In this document: one piece after another, positions 51,990 to 62,534 of the stretch | Layout of the letters: every line of letters starts with the position of its first letter | Position numbering within the stretch: the stretch's first letter is position 1 | From: Thereva unica | Taxonomy: Eukaryota > Arthropoda > Insecta > Diptera > Therevidae | NCBI GenBank assembly: GCA_949987705.1 | Contig: OX465281.1 | Span: 200,991,112 to 201,055,111 of the forward strand | Length of the DNA: 64,000 bases | Reading direction: 5' to 3' | Made by a program: the position numbers and the translations under genes | Notes under the pieces: model-generated | Databases searched by the model: none | Seen by the model: the letters and a program-made list of their open reading frames with translations, nothing else | What the model was told of the DNA's origin: nothing

Positions 51990-53195
51990 TTAATCCCTCA
52001 TGGGACATAGGGCGGAAACAGTTGCCCTCCAGCGGATTCTGTTTTGCGCGACAGCTCTTAGCTCCGACCAGGATCTCCCAGTTGTTGCGGCTTCTTCTAG
52101 TAAGGTTCTCCTCCACGTTGTTCTAGGTCTTCTTACTCGACGGGATCCTTGCGGATTGCAGTCAAGGGCCTGTTTGGCTAGATTATCGGTTTCGCTTCGC
52201 AAGGTGTGGCCAACCCAATTCCATTTCCTACGCCTGATTTGGTCGTCTATCCTTTCTTGGCCGGCACGGCGCCATAGTTCTTCGTTTGAAATTCTATCTT
52301 GCCAGCGGATTTTTAGGATACGACGCAGGCATCTGTTGATGAAGACTTGTAGGCGCCCTGTGATGAATTGGGTGACTTTCCATGTTTCGCAACCGTACAA
52401 AAGAACTGCCTTAACGTTGGAGTTGAACAGCCGCAATTTGGTGTTAGTGGAGATCTCCGTTGATCTCCATATGCGGGACAGGCATACATATGCACCTCGT
52501 GCTTTATTTATTCTGGAACTGACGTCTTCTTCTGCCCCTCCATTTTCGGTAATAATGCTACCGAGGTAGCAGAATTTATCTACCAGTTCCACGTCACGGT
52601 TATTCAGCGCTGTCCGTTCAATGGTGTTTGCATTTATCCGCATTTCTTTAGTTTTAGTTGGATTTTGCCTTAAGCCTGCTGGACTACTTTCTGTTGCCAA
52701 ATTGTTTAACATGTTTTTGAGGTCCTGGTGTCTGTGGGCCAGCAAACAGATATCATCTGCGTAGTAGAGATCCTTAAGGCGGTTTAACAAACCCCATTGT
52801 ATGCCGCCGGTTCTACTATCTAGAGCGCCGACAAGGATGTTATTTATTACTATAAGAAATAGTAATGGCGAAAGTAGGCATCCTTGTCGTACTCCTGAGC
52901 TCACCTGTAAGCTGTCGGACAATTTTCCATTATGGAGAACTCTGCATTTGGAATTGTTATAAAGGGCTTTTATCAATTCTATTATTTTATCAGTGCCTGC
53001 CAAATGAAGCTCCTATTAACTGAGTCGAACGCTTTCTCATAGTCTACGAAAGCAAGGTAAAAGGGAGATCGGAATTCAGTAGACTGCTCCACTATTATTC
53101 GTAAGGTGTTGATATGATCAATATATGAGCGGCCCTTCCTGAATTCGGCCTGCTGCCTGCTAAGCGTTCGGTCTACTGCCTCACTTATCCTAATT
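51990..53195 (-). pseudogene. RTE-like LINE RT to C-terminus (copy inside A')
   Basis: The 337-residue frame (53,003-51,990) is identical to that at 46,214-47,227, including the intact YADD and the ALCPMRD end. The upstream RT block frame (to 53,209) is also the same until 'RTLSRQQAEF', where the duplicated segment ends and segment B' sequence (53,194 onwards) is read instead, producing an artificial start. Not an independent gene. Confidence 0.85.
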
Positions 53196-54019
53196 GAAAT
53201 TGGCTCCATTTCGTCCTTTTTTAGTACTTTTCCATCTGAGCTTTGTCGAAAAGTGCCAAATAAGCATCGAAAAAGGCCAATATTAACTTTAAAATTGCTT
53301 ATAACTTCTAAAGTAAAGGCCCTAGAATAAAACTTCTAATACATTATTTATAGGAAATTGTCCAAACTTTTTAATTTTGGAAAAAAAAGTTTAGGTTTAT
53401 CACGTATTTTTTGGAGAAAAAGGTGGTTTTAGTTGAAATTTTAGTGAAAAAAATACAAAATTTTGACTTTGGCGACTCATAACTCCAAAAGTTTATAAGA
53501 TAGGACCATTATTTTTACCGTCGTAGATAGGTGGGGGAATTCTGCGTACACCGGTACCATAATCATGAAAATGGGTTACACGGTTACAAAAATACAGGGT
53601 GATATGTAAAACTCTAGCAAAAAAACTTCAAAACGCCCTAGCGGCTAAACCGTTACGATTTCCCCCCCCCACCCATACGATTTTTTGTTCGTCTATCCAA
53701 GACCTATCCACAGCCGGCCGCTTTGTAAGTTTATGTGGGACACCCTGTATATCTTTGTGCGGGAACATTGTTGAACTTACTACCATTGCGTTTGAGCTTG
53801 CGAAATCGATCAATCGACTACCATTTTCATTGGTAACGTTATGTAAGCTATGCTTTCCTATGACTCCTAGGAACTCCTCTTCTTTTCCTATTTTGGCATT
53901 CATAATACCTTTGTTAGAGTGGTATTTATTTCATTCTAATACCTTCACAGTCCCCTATCACTTAAAGTTTATCTTGTGTCCAGGTAATACATTAATCCTG
54001 AATAAAGTAATTACAAATC
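53194..54019 (+). repeat. Segment B', direct copy of 50,572-51,398
   Basis: Contains half of the palindromic element (53,194-53,748) and the endonuclease fragment 'MNAKIGKEEEFLGVIGKHSL' (minus, to 53,903). It ends at TTACAAATC and then continues into unique DNA (AATCCTAAATGG), so this copy retains the ancestral right-hand flank. Confidence 0.9.
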
Positions 54020-55840
54020 AATCCTAAATGGATCCAATAAATGCAATAAGAGGACAACAATAAGCTCAAATAATTTCCATTTACTGTTCGCAATCAAAAT
54101 ATGAATAGGGACACTCAATTTGAATTCTACCCCAAACATACACACACATTCTCCATGCCCTAATTGAATTAAGATTTATACAAATAAAACCTGCCATTGA
54201 AATCAATTTCCAAAGTCCCATATGTATAATCCGGCATTTTAATATTTCTACTGATCCTTAGGGCAACTTATATTAAATTCTACTTTGGTTGTATGTAAGG
54301 ACGCAAACACTCCTGACATCCCTTCGGTTTTGCAGCATATACCACTATGTCTATGGACGACGAAATGTGAGAAAACTTGTATCCTTGTTCGGAACTGATA
54401 GTAGTAATACTTGGAGGCAGTTCGTTCCTTTAAAAAAGATCCTTAACTAAAGCATAGGGCTGAACTTGAGAAAATGGAATTTTCCAGCTTGGGGTGGTTG
54501 CATGACATGAATTTAAATAAAAGCTTAAGGAAAGATGTTTTCCACTAACACTGTAACAGCAAGAAGGAGAGCTTGTGTAAACGCATCAATCCATAACACC
54601 CCCCACCTATTTGAACAAGCGCTATTCTATAGTATGGAGATTCCTTTACAATTACCAGCCCAGGCCATGGAGTCCACTTTATTATTCTGAAGCGGAGGAG
54701 CCCTGGTGGTTGGGCTGGCAAGCAAAATTACTCGTACACCCTTCGGCACCTATTTTAGACGTTTTTCACTACCATCTGGCATTAAAAGAATCGAAATCAC
54801 TTTTTTGTTCTCAGCTGTAATTTATGACCCACAACGTGTGAAATAATTATGGGAAACTTAATTTATTTTTTCATTAGACAGGGGCTGAGTCGGGCGGCCA
54901 CCTTTTCTCCCGGGGGCTAAAGAATTAATTCCGGTACAACAGTTTACTTGATTTTTGCACTGGGGCTCGTCGGCATTTCTTTCTGAATTCGATTGATGAG
55001 TGGCATTGGATGCCCCTACCATCTCCATACCATCTGCTCCGGCCACTCTTCGCTGAATTGTAGATAGATAGATTAGGCATTGGCATTTTATATTCAAGGT
55101 GTATTGAAGTGAACATCATTCAACTTCAGCTTAAGTGGACAAATAAAATATCGACTGCGTCTGTCAACAAGATTTTCTCCTAGGAATTTTTTTGTACTCT
55201 TTCCCTCTCTTTGATATATAAATGCTCTGTCGTCCTTAAAACCTTGTTTTTAAAAGTAAAGCCCTAGAAACTGTCGCCAGGATTTTTCAAATGATGAGAT
55301 TTACCTTGTCATTATTCTCATGGAAGAATTTCTACCATAGAGTGTAAATATCAATCAAACAGATCCCTATAAATGCTCAACAGTTATGATAAAAAAAATT
55401 TATAAAAAAAGCAAGGTTATCTCTTATTGTTATCTCCCAGTATCAAAGTTGTAAAACACTAAGTATGTTTGTAATTTAATAGCAGATTTTCAAATTATTA
55501 TTTCTTTTCTCTTGGGAGCTCCCTTCATATAGGTAGATATATAGGAGTGTGTTGTGTATTCATATTTAGCATGTTTACGACTAATGCAAACATGCGAAAC
55601 CCAAGGCTTCTATCCTTATGTTATGGTCGTAGGTATTATCTAATACTCGTTGTTAACAATAGGGCTGTAAGTAGCTTTCAGATTAGAAGGGCTCGGTTAG
55701 CGCATTAAATAAGAATAAAGATTAAAATCTCCAATTAGTATAAAATTTCAAGTTTTCTACCCTATTTATTAAATTCCCAGTTTATAGAGAAGTTATTGTA
55801 ATCGATCCGAAAATCGAAATCGTAATTTTCAACGTATTTT
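54020..55840. other. No recognisable gene or element
   Basis: Unique-looking sequence with frames up to 79 codons. The plus-strand frame at 54,611-54,820 and the minus-strand frames at 54,858-55,119 contain no motif. The latter two overlap in different frames, which argues against either. Confidence 0.5.
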
Positions 55841-55899
55841 CACCGTTCAAGGTCCCAATAGCATTTTAGGGAAAAAATTTGAGAAAAAGTATGTGTGTG

Positions 55900-56205
55900 T
55901 GCGTACGTACATATGTGGTCCTGCACGATATCGTGCGAACCAAAAAAGATATCGACTGCGTTGAGGTGTGTCGCTCGAAGCGTATTAACGGAAATATGAT
56001 CTGAACAGATTTTCATAAAATTCGGTCGGACCATTTTTTTGTTTAAACGACTTATGTGATTTTTGTACCTGGACGATCTCGCGTGAACCAACAATGATAC
56101 CGACTTCGTTGAGATGCCAATCGTAGCGTATTAAGAAAAATGTGATCTGCAAAGATTTTCATAAAATTCGGTCGAGATGTTTTTTGTTTATTAGTAATTA
56201 GTAAT
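55900..56205. repeat. Two-copy repeat, ~146-bp period
   Basis: GATTTTCATAAAATTCGGTCG begins at 56,008 and 56,154, each preceded by 'tgatctg' and followed by 'tttttttgttta'. Both units also carry an upstream 'gaaccaa..atacgac' / 'gaaccaa..gataccgac' block and 'gttgaggtg' / 'gttgagatg'. Diverged tandem pair, class unknown. Confidence 0.65.
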
Positions 56206-56211
56206 CGAGTT

Positions 56212-56965
56212 AACCCTTCTAACACAGATGGCACACTTCTCAGCTGGGCCAAGAAAGGTTTATCTACTCAGCACAACCAAGCGCTGAGATGAGGCTCACA
56301 ACTAAGCATGCAAACATAAAAATTAGTAAATTAATAACATCCAAATTAATATGTAACCCACCAAAGCAACAGGAAACATAAGTGATCACGTGTGATTTAA
56401 AAGACTCCTTTTAAGGACATCTTTACTAGTGCTCACGCTAAAGACATTAATATTATTGTTAACATTAATGAACATGCGATTGACTGGTTCAAATCTGCGT
56501 AATTCATGTCAGAGGAGTTGATTTGAACTCTCAGATTATAACGACTCTCTCTAAATGATGCACGGCGACGTAGAAAGCCTGAGTCAATCTTTCAATGAAG
56601 AACAAATACAAAGCTGAAGAACAAATACAATATCGGCCACCTCTCGGTGCTTGTGAAGAGAGCTTAAGTCGAATAACTTAATCCGGGATTCATATGATGG
56701 AAGAACTATTGGGTTCTCCCAAAGAAGATGATTCAGTGCGAATCGAACGAACCTTCGTTGAACCGTTTCAACAGTTCTAACATGCGAAGAGTAATGAGGA
56801 GACCAAACCTGGGACGCATATTGGAGTAATGGTCTGACAAGAGAAATGTAAAGGTTATCAAGGGGTTGTTAAATTCTTTGGACCACCTTTTTATAAAATC
56901 CAGGACTAAACTACCTCTGGAAGAGATATAGAAAAATCCAGCTTTCTATCAAATCTAATCCCGAG
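56212..56965 (-). pseudogene. CR1/Jockey-like LINE C-terminus and 3' end
   Basis: The inverse complement matches the 3' half of the element at 16,960-17,385: 'agctgggccaagaaagg' (56,243), 'acatctttactagtgctcacgc', 'attaatgaacatgcgattg', 'gagagagtcgttataa' complement. Further upstream it covers sequence deleted in that copy (codons for an RFQRRFV-type block near 56,745 and VRPLLQYASQ-like near 56,825). Numerous stops. Confidence 0.75.
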
Positions 56966-57435
56966 ATCTTTAACAAAATGAACAGCTTCTATTTTTTTCG
57001 AATTTTTCGGACCTACCGAGATATACGCATCTATATTTAGAAAGAACGACCAAAATGGTAAATTTTTGACATAATGGCCGATAACTTAAGTAACGGCGGT
57101 TGCTCGAGGTAGAAAATGTCTATTTCGTATAGTATTCGATATAGCTAACATGTTCCAAAAACAAATTTTGAGACTGGAAACAATTCCTTGACTCCACTAG
57201 GGTGGATAATGTCAAATTTACTAGAGGAATTAATCGAAAATTACGCCTTGGGTTTGATAAAAATAATTGGTCAATATTAATGAATGACCTTTTAAAGAAA
57301 GTAGAAGAAAAATAACTAAGGACGTCATATTTCAAATGTTATCACTATTATTGGATAACTCTATATAACTGTCAAATGGACGCATAAACACGATATCAAT
57401 GCACCACATTATAAAAGCTCTACCGCAATGAGGCA

Positions 57436-58423
57436 AGGGGTCGTCCATGAATTACGTGGGGCGTTTAGGGGGAGGGGGTCTAGCTGAATCTCACCCAATC
57501 TCACGTGGGAGAAAGGGGGGGGGCGATCTCGGCAAATATCATGTAATTTTTTTTTCATCAAGAAACAGTGTACAATTGCTGGAAAACTGGGTTAAATTAA
57601 GTAAAACATGTTTCGCCACTAAAGACCCCCATTCACTTACACACCGTCGGCAGGCCCAGGTCGGCAGGCACGACTCGATGAAGGCCACACAATACTCAGT
57701 CTGACTGAGGGGTGAGGACTTCAGGTATCCGCCTGACAAGCCGTGGCAAGCAGGTGACGTCATGATTGCCTACAGACACACAGGCGAAGACGACAGTGTA
57801 GCATAGCATGTTGTTAATTCTAGTGCAAAAATATTCATGGCCTCAACGAAAACTTTAAAGGCCCAAACGCGAATGCGGATGTGGATGGTTTTCGCGCCTG
57901 GTTTGCGCATTGCGCTCAGGTTCGCTCGGATACGACGTGAATTCGTGCTGTATGTGGACGTTAGAAAGATCGAGTAGCCCCTCGATTGTTTAGCCGCCAC
58001 CGGCCAGTCAAACGCAGGACTCGACGAATGCTGCAGCGTACGAGCCAAGTAACACTGACCCGCGAAAAAGCAATTGAATTATAGAACTACAGGAAGAGCA
58101 CTCGCCAAATTTTAGCATGATGAAATTCTTGTTCAGTAACGTTTTGGTAGTTGCGTGTCCATTACAAGCATCAAAGCGAGTGGAATAGAGGAGGGGCAAG
58201 TAGGAGTTCGAATTATCAGTTATCTTTAATTAAATCTTGTGGTTATTCCCGTAAATATGTATTTTTAGTGTTACATATTTACTACTTATTGTTTTTTAAA
58301 ATCTGAAAAATCTCACGTGAGATTAGGGGGAGGGGGTCGAGCCAAATCTCACGATATGTTAACAAGGGGGAGGGGGGTCGAAAAATCACAAAAATCGCCT
58401 CACGTAATTTATGGACGACCCCT
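57436..58423. mobile_element. 988-bp TIR element with AGGGGTCGTCCAT tips
   Basis: The left end AGGGGTCGTCCATGAATTAC and right end complement AGGGGTCGTCCATAAATTAC match for about 24 bp. GGGGGAGGGGGTC motifs and AATCTCACG motifs lie inside both ends (57,467-57,500 and 58,325-58,375). The middle (57,600-58,250) is more GC-rich and has frames up to 92 codons on the minus strand, none recognised. A non-autonomous DNA element. No convincing target duplication. Confidence 0.7.
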
Positions 58424-59885
58424 AAATGGCATTCCTAAATAATCATGTTAAACGAGGGTAACCTAAACCATATTTTTAGACATCTGTAAGTTATCTTAAC
58501 ACTTTAAGGAATCCCAATTTAGTTAATAAAAAATCACCTTAAGAGAATATTCAACCCGACAGAGACCTTTAAGAAGACTTTATGGATTCCCTACAAACGA
58601 GACAAGCTACAAGTACAATCGAAATCGCTTCAAGTACTTGCCTTAACCACACATTTGACGTCGATCCATGGAAGGCTGTTCGATTATGACTTTAACATTA
58701 TAATTAGAGCATGAGTTCCATTAACTCCTTATAAAAGACCTTTATGCCTATGTTCCTGCTTGATCAGAAAGTTTCGGTGACTCAGCATCTACTTCCGAAA
58801 GCATCCTTGAAACCTTCATAGGGTCTGCCATTCATAGTTCGCAGCTTTTCATCGATGGTGTTCTCGCACACACCAGCAACTCGAAAGCGCCTTAAATACT
58901 TTGAATGACGTTATAAGCTGGACTTAAGACTTTTCTACTTAATAAATTGAAAACGAAAAAAGTTTATGACATCTCTAATTAATTTACTTAAGCCCTTAAT
59001 TGCAGGGCAAATTAAATGCAGAAGGGAGGAAGACTAAAGGGCGGAAATTAGGAGAAGCCAATGCTAATGAGAATTTATGAAATGTCAACTTACATACTCT
59101 CTCTCTCTCTCTCTGACTCTGTCTCTCTGTAAAATTCCGGATGGACGAATGCCTGGAATTTCAAGCAGGAATCCTTATTCCACCAGCAAGGATGGAACGG
59201 CTTCGGAGTTCTCCCTTTCAATGGAAATTTTAAACAGTTAAATGCTTTGTTGTGGAAATGCCGGAAGTTGTGACTGGGTTAATGCCTTATCCCGATTCCT
59301 GCCGTGTAAAACTCGACGGCGTCCGTCTTTTGATTAAATTTTTCGGTGGGTATTTGTGTACTTCTTGTTAGGCAATGTGTAATGTCCCTTTTGATATTAG
59401 TTTCCGCTTGTAATGTCGACATATTATAATCAGCTTACGTTCCCTTCAGGCTTTGCAAATTGATTTAGCTAGTAAGTTAGGAAGGGGTTGAGCAAATTAT
59501 TATTCATAATTTAATTGATTTAGAATTCTCTTGCCAAAGTGGTTGTTGGGGTATTTACTAAAGTGCAAGATCATTAGCAGGCAAAATTTATTAGTACATA
59601 TCTTTATGCTTCCATTCAATAATCCAATCAATTATTTAGGACACGTTTAGTAGTTAGGTAGAGTCTTTATATAGTCAACACTGCTTGGTGTCCAATGTTA
59701 TACTTATGGCATGGCCAAACTATATGCCTTTGGCCTTTAGGAGCATGAATGTGGTTGGGTTGGGATTAGGCCTATTGTGTACGTACCCCACTAGCGGAAC
59801 AGACTATCAGCCTTCCGGATGAAGGCAAAAAGGTATTTAATTAACAAAGACCGGACTTGAGCAGGTCTCAAAAACTCTCTGATAA
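58424..59885. other. No gene; CT microsatellite
   Basis: A (CT)n tract lies at 59,096-59,130 with two interruptions. Otherwise AT-rich sequence without frames or motifs of note. Confidence 0.5.
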
Positions 59886-59889
59886 AGTT

Positions 59890-60147
59890 CTTCTTCTTCT
59901 AAGCCAGATCAGAGCAGGACATTCACAAAGAATATGTTTAGATGTCTCCTTCCATGCAGAGTCGGCATTCTGTTTGAGATAGTCCTAGGTTGTGGAGGTG
60001 ATACCGCAGTCCTACATGGCCCGTCAGATAACCCACCACCAGCCTTAGGTTCGCTCTGTTGAAAGTGATAGTGCCCCTTAAAGCAAAGGGAGTAGCGGAG
60101 ATAAGACTCCACCTTGAAGGCAGCCCGTAATAGCCATAGCTGGGCAA
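59890..60147 (-). pseudogene. RNase H-type LINE C-terminal fragment
   Basis: The minus strand reads 'LRLVVGYLTGHVGLRYHLHN' and 'LGLSQTECRLCMEGDI'. It aligns with 'TLVGLITGHCALNYHLWKIG' and 'TCRLCLEEDESALHVLCECP' of the element at 62.5-64 kb, i.e. the region after RNase H with the start of the CCHC-like knuckle. The second overlapping frame (59,909-60,112) is a shifted reading of the same fragment. Confidence 0.6.
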
Positions 60148-60149
60148 AG

Positions 60150-60280
60150 TTAATTCAAAATTTAACTTCGTTAATCGTTATTCCGTTACTCAAAAAGTTA
60201 ACTTCGTTAATCGTTAATGCGTTAGCTTGTTCTAAATGTAACGGAAGTTAAAGTTAATCGTTACCATAACTATCGAATAT
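60150..60280. repeat. GTTAAC/TTAACG-rich subterminal-type repeat
   Basis: Several copies of AAGTTAAC, TTCGTTAATCGTTA and GTTAATCG occur within 130 bp, just left of the hAT-like pseudogene. Dense short motifs like these are typical of hAT subterminal regions. Its 'AGCTGGGCAAAGTTAA' start (60,139) could be the element end. Confidence 0.5.
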
Positions 60281-60544
60281 TTTTTTAATGTGAAATCCGT
60301 GAGTCAACCCTCTGGTATTATAGTATAGATAGGAAGGTAAAGTAGGCTAGGTTCGAAATGTAAATAAAAACTATAACAACTTTTGTTTTTTTTTTCGTAA
60401 TATTTATTTTAAAATATGTATGTATATGTACATATGTATATGTATGTTTTAATACTCTAAAGCTGTTAATTCTTAGATACTATGGGAATAAAAAGAGGAC
60501 CATGCACCATTTTGAATGCGATGCATGTTTTCCCTTCATGAACA

Positions 60545-61155
60545 TTAACATTATGTAATTAAAATTTTCGTCCAAAAGGGATGATCAGCAGCACTAGACA
60601 TAATAGCTGTAAATCGATTCACTACCAGCTGTTCGCCAATGAACGCTACATCAGTTAAAGAATCTTTTGACTTCACGGTCAACCACATTTCTACCAAATT
60701 CTGAACTTTACTTTTTAGAGACTTATGGCCCTTAGATTTTTCTTCCGACTGAGTTACAGCACTGAAGAAATCCCCTCCTTCTTCTTCATTATTGCTACTT
60801 CCGCTAACGCAATCCTTTTCATTTTAGTCGCTTTCTCGCTTCAAAGTATCTTACAGTTTCGTCTTCGTACATTTCCTAACTTGAGATACTTTGCGGCTGT
60901 CATACTTCTCAAGCCATATCAGCCGGAGCTTCGGGTGAGAAGCCGAAGCAAGTTGGCAACCTTCATCCTCCATAAGAAGTCCAAACCGTTTATCTATGCC
61001 GGTTAATAAGGCATTGGCTAAAGCAGTACAGTACACAAAACCCCTCGACTTAATATCCTTCAATTTGAACACTGTTGCAGCATCTATCGGCAGGAAAGAA
61101 CCAAGATATGCTTGAGCTTCTCCTTGAATTTGATCAAGCGCCTGAGCCACCAGTT
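60545..61155 (-). pseudogene. hAT-like transposase, C-terminal part
   Basis: The minus strand encodes 'AQALDQIQGEAQAYLGSFLP', then 'LANALLTGIDKRFGLLMEDE' and 'GCQLASASHPKLRLIWLEK' (61,150-60,905), matching the hAT/ZBED stretch LxxGLxKRFxxLxxDxxxxLAxxLHPxFKxxWL. Across a frameshift near 60,850 it continues with an acidic 'NEEEGGDFFSAVTQSEEKSK' and 'DVAFIGEQLVVNRFTAIMSS' (60,800-60,590), consistent with the start of the C-terminal dimerisation region. The N-terminal half and BED finger are absent. Stops are present. Confidence 0.55.
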
Positions 61156-61159
61156 ATAT

Positions 61160-62480
61160 GACCTATTAATATTAATATGGATATTTTAGATAGAAGATAC
61201 TCATCCATTTTATACATTCATTGCCTTCACATATTCTTCCAATATGATTACATCCTGATCACTGAAAAAGGCTTTCTGTAAACTCAATGAAAACTAGGCA
61301 GCCGCATGCGCACACAGTAAATAGTGCATGTACCGACATGACATGACATTCATCGCGACACCTAAGAAACGTTGAACGGACTAATGTTAACGGAAGCTGA
61401 ATTTCACGGAAGCCTACCGGTTTGCCTATCCAAAGTTGCTTAGCAAAAAAGGTTAAGCAGAAACCGTGCTCCAGCTCAACTTAGAGCAGGTTCACGAAAC
61501 ACAAATCAGAGCAACCTAAGCAGCTCAATATACACAACTGTTAAGTTTAACACCAATTTCTGATAATTACTATCACTGAATCATTTATTGACAGTTTAAT
61601 ATTTAAGAATAATTATTGATACATAATAATTTTTTACCTATAAAACCCAATGCAAATGCCTGTGGCTGCGTGAATACTCCTCTATGTAACCAAGTATATA
61701 TCCTCCCCATGGAGGCATGATATCTATGGGTGGATTCCAAAATGAATCACGCTATAGACTGAATTCTACCTATTTCAAACTGTCTCGCTTGTTTGATGTT
61801 ATTAATTGAAAATAGTATTTTTGATATATTCGTAACGCTTCCGATTCTCATGGTTACTTTGAATATGAATTTATCATAACCATTCGCCGTGGTTGCAACA
61901 AAAATTTGCTTGCATTTAAACATTTAAATTTAACCTTTTTGAAATATCGTACATTATTTAGTAACCTATTTAATTAAGCTGAAATATTTCCATTCGCTTC
62001 TTTTCACAATTAATAAATAATTAAAGTTCTTCATTTCACAATTACAGATTACCACAGAGATTTTTGAAATGGTTCATAGTTATATAGATAATATACATAC
62101 ATTATATGGCGTAAATAAGGCTTTCCAATTTTTTTTATAAAAAATTCGTTGGCTGCCGAGTTCGTTGTATAGCATGAATCTTAAAGTGTTCTTCTAAAAG
62201 TAACAAATTTCATTAAAAATAAAAGCACTATAGACCGAGCCACTCTGAAGTTGCCGCACTGCCCCTGATTAATTAGTTCGGGCGATTTACGATTCATTTT
62301 GAGTGTGTAATGGTGTTTCGTCTGGTGGTTCTCTAAACCACCTTTTTTAAAGGAGGGTTGCCGGGAGCTCTTGAATAGTCTGGGGTCTTGTGAGAATAAA
62401 CACCTTTAGTTCTTACAAAAATAATATCTCTTTATTTATTCAAAATCCTTATATACTAACAATTTTAATCTCTCAACTCT
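61160..62480. other. No recognisable gene
   Basis: Short frames only. 62,240-62,508 is a little more structured ('ttaaaggagggttgccggga', an AATAAA at about 62,395) and might be a piece of an LTR, but no partner repeat or primer site is visible. Confidence 0.45.
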
Positions 62481-62508
62481 AATTTACTATTATGGCTAAG
62501 CAACTACC

Positions 62509-62534
62509 TTTTTTTTTTTTTTTTTTTTTTTTTT
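62509..62534 (-). repeat. Poly-A tail (26 T on plus strand) of the 3'-terminal LINE
   Basis: An uninterrupted run of 26 T directly precedes the 3' UTR of the LINE. Pure tails this long are normally eroded in old copies. Confidence 0.85.

Larger units (their letters stand above)
51399..53195 (-). repeat. Segment A', inverted copy of 46,022-47,817
   Basis: Coordinates pair as x + y = 99,216 near the left edge and 99,217 after the one extra T at 51,527-51,536. It starts with four G of the poly-C tract and ends at TTATCCTAATT. The junction with B on the left is ACAAATC|GGGG. The junction with B' on the right overlaps by TT only. It includes the inverted copy of the LINE 3' end (51,528-51,890) and of the RTE RT (51,990-53,195). 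Confidence 0.9.

Noticed and set aside
52313..52495. 60-codon frame shared with 46,722-46,904
   Set aside because: An alternative-frame reading of the RTE C-terminus, duplicated by the rearrangement.
54858..55119. Possible gene from two overlapping minus-strand frames
   Set aside because: They occupy the same DNA in different frames, contain no recognisable motif, and lack splice or start support.
62240..62508. Solo LTR upstream of the poly-T tract
   Set aside because: No second LTR, primer-binding site or terminal TG/CA with a target duplication could be located; the AATAAA alone is not enough.
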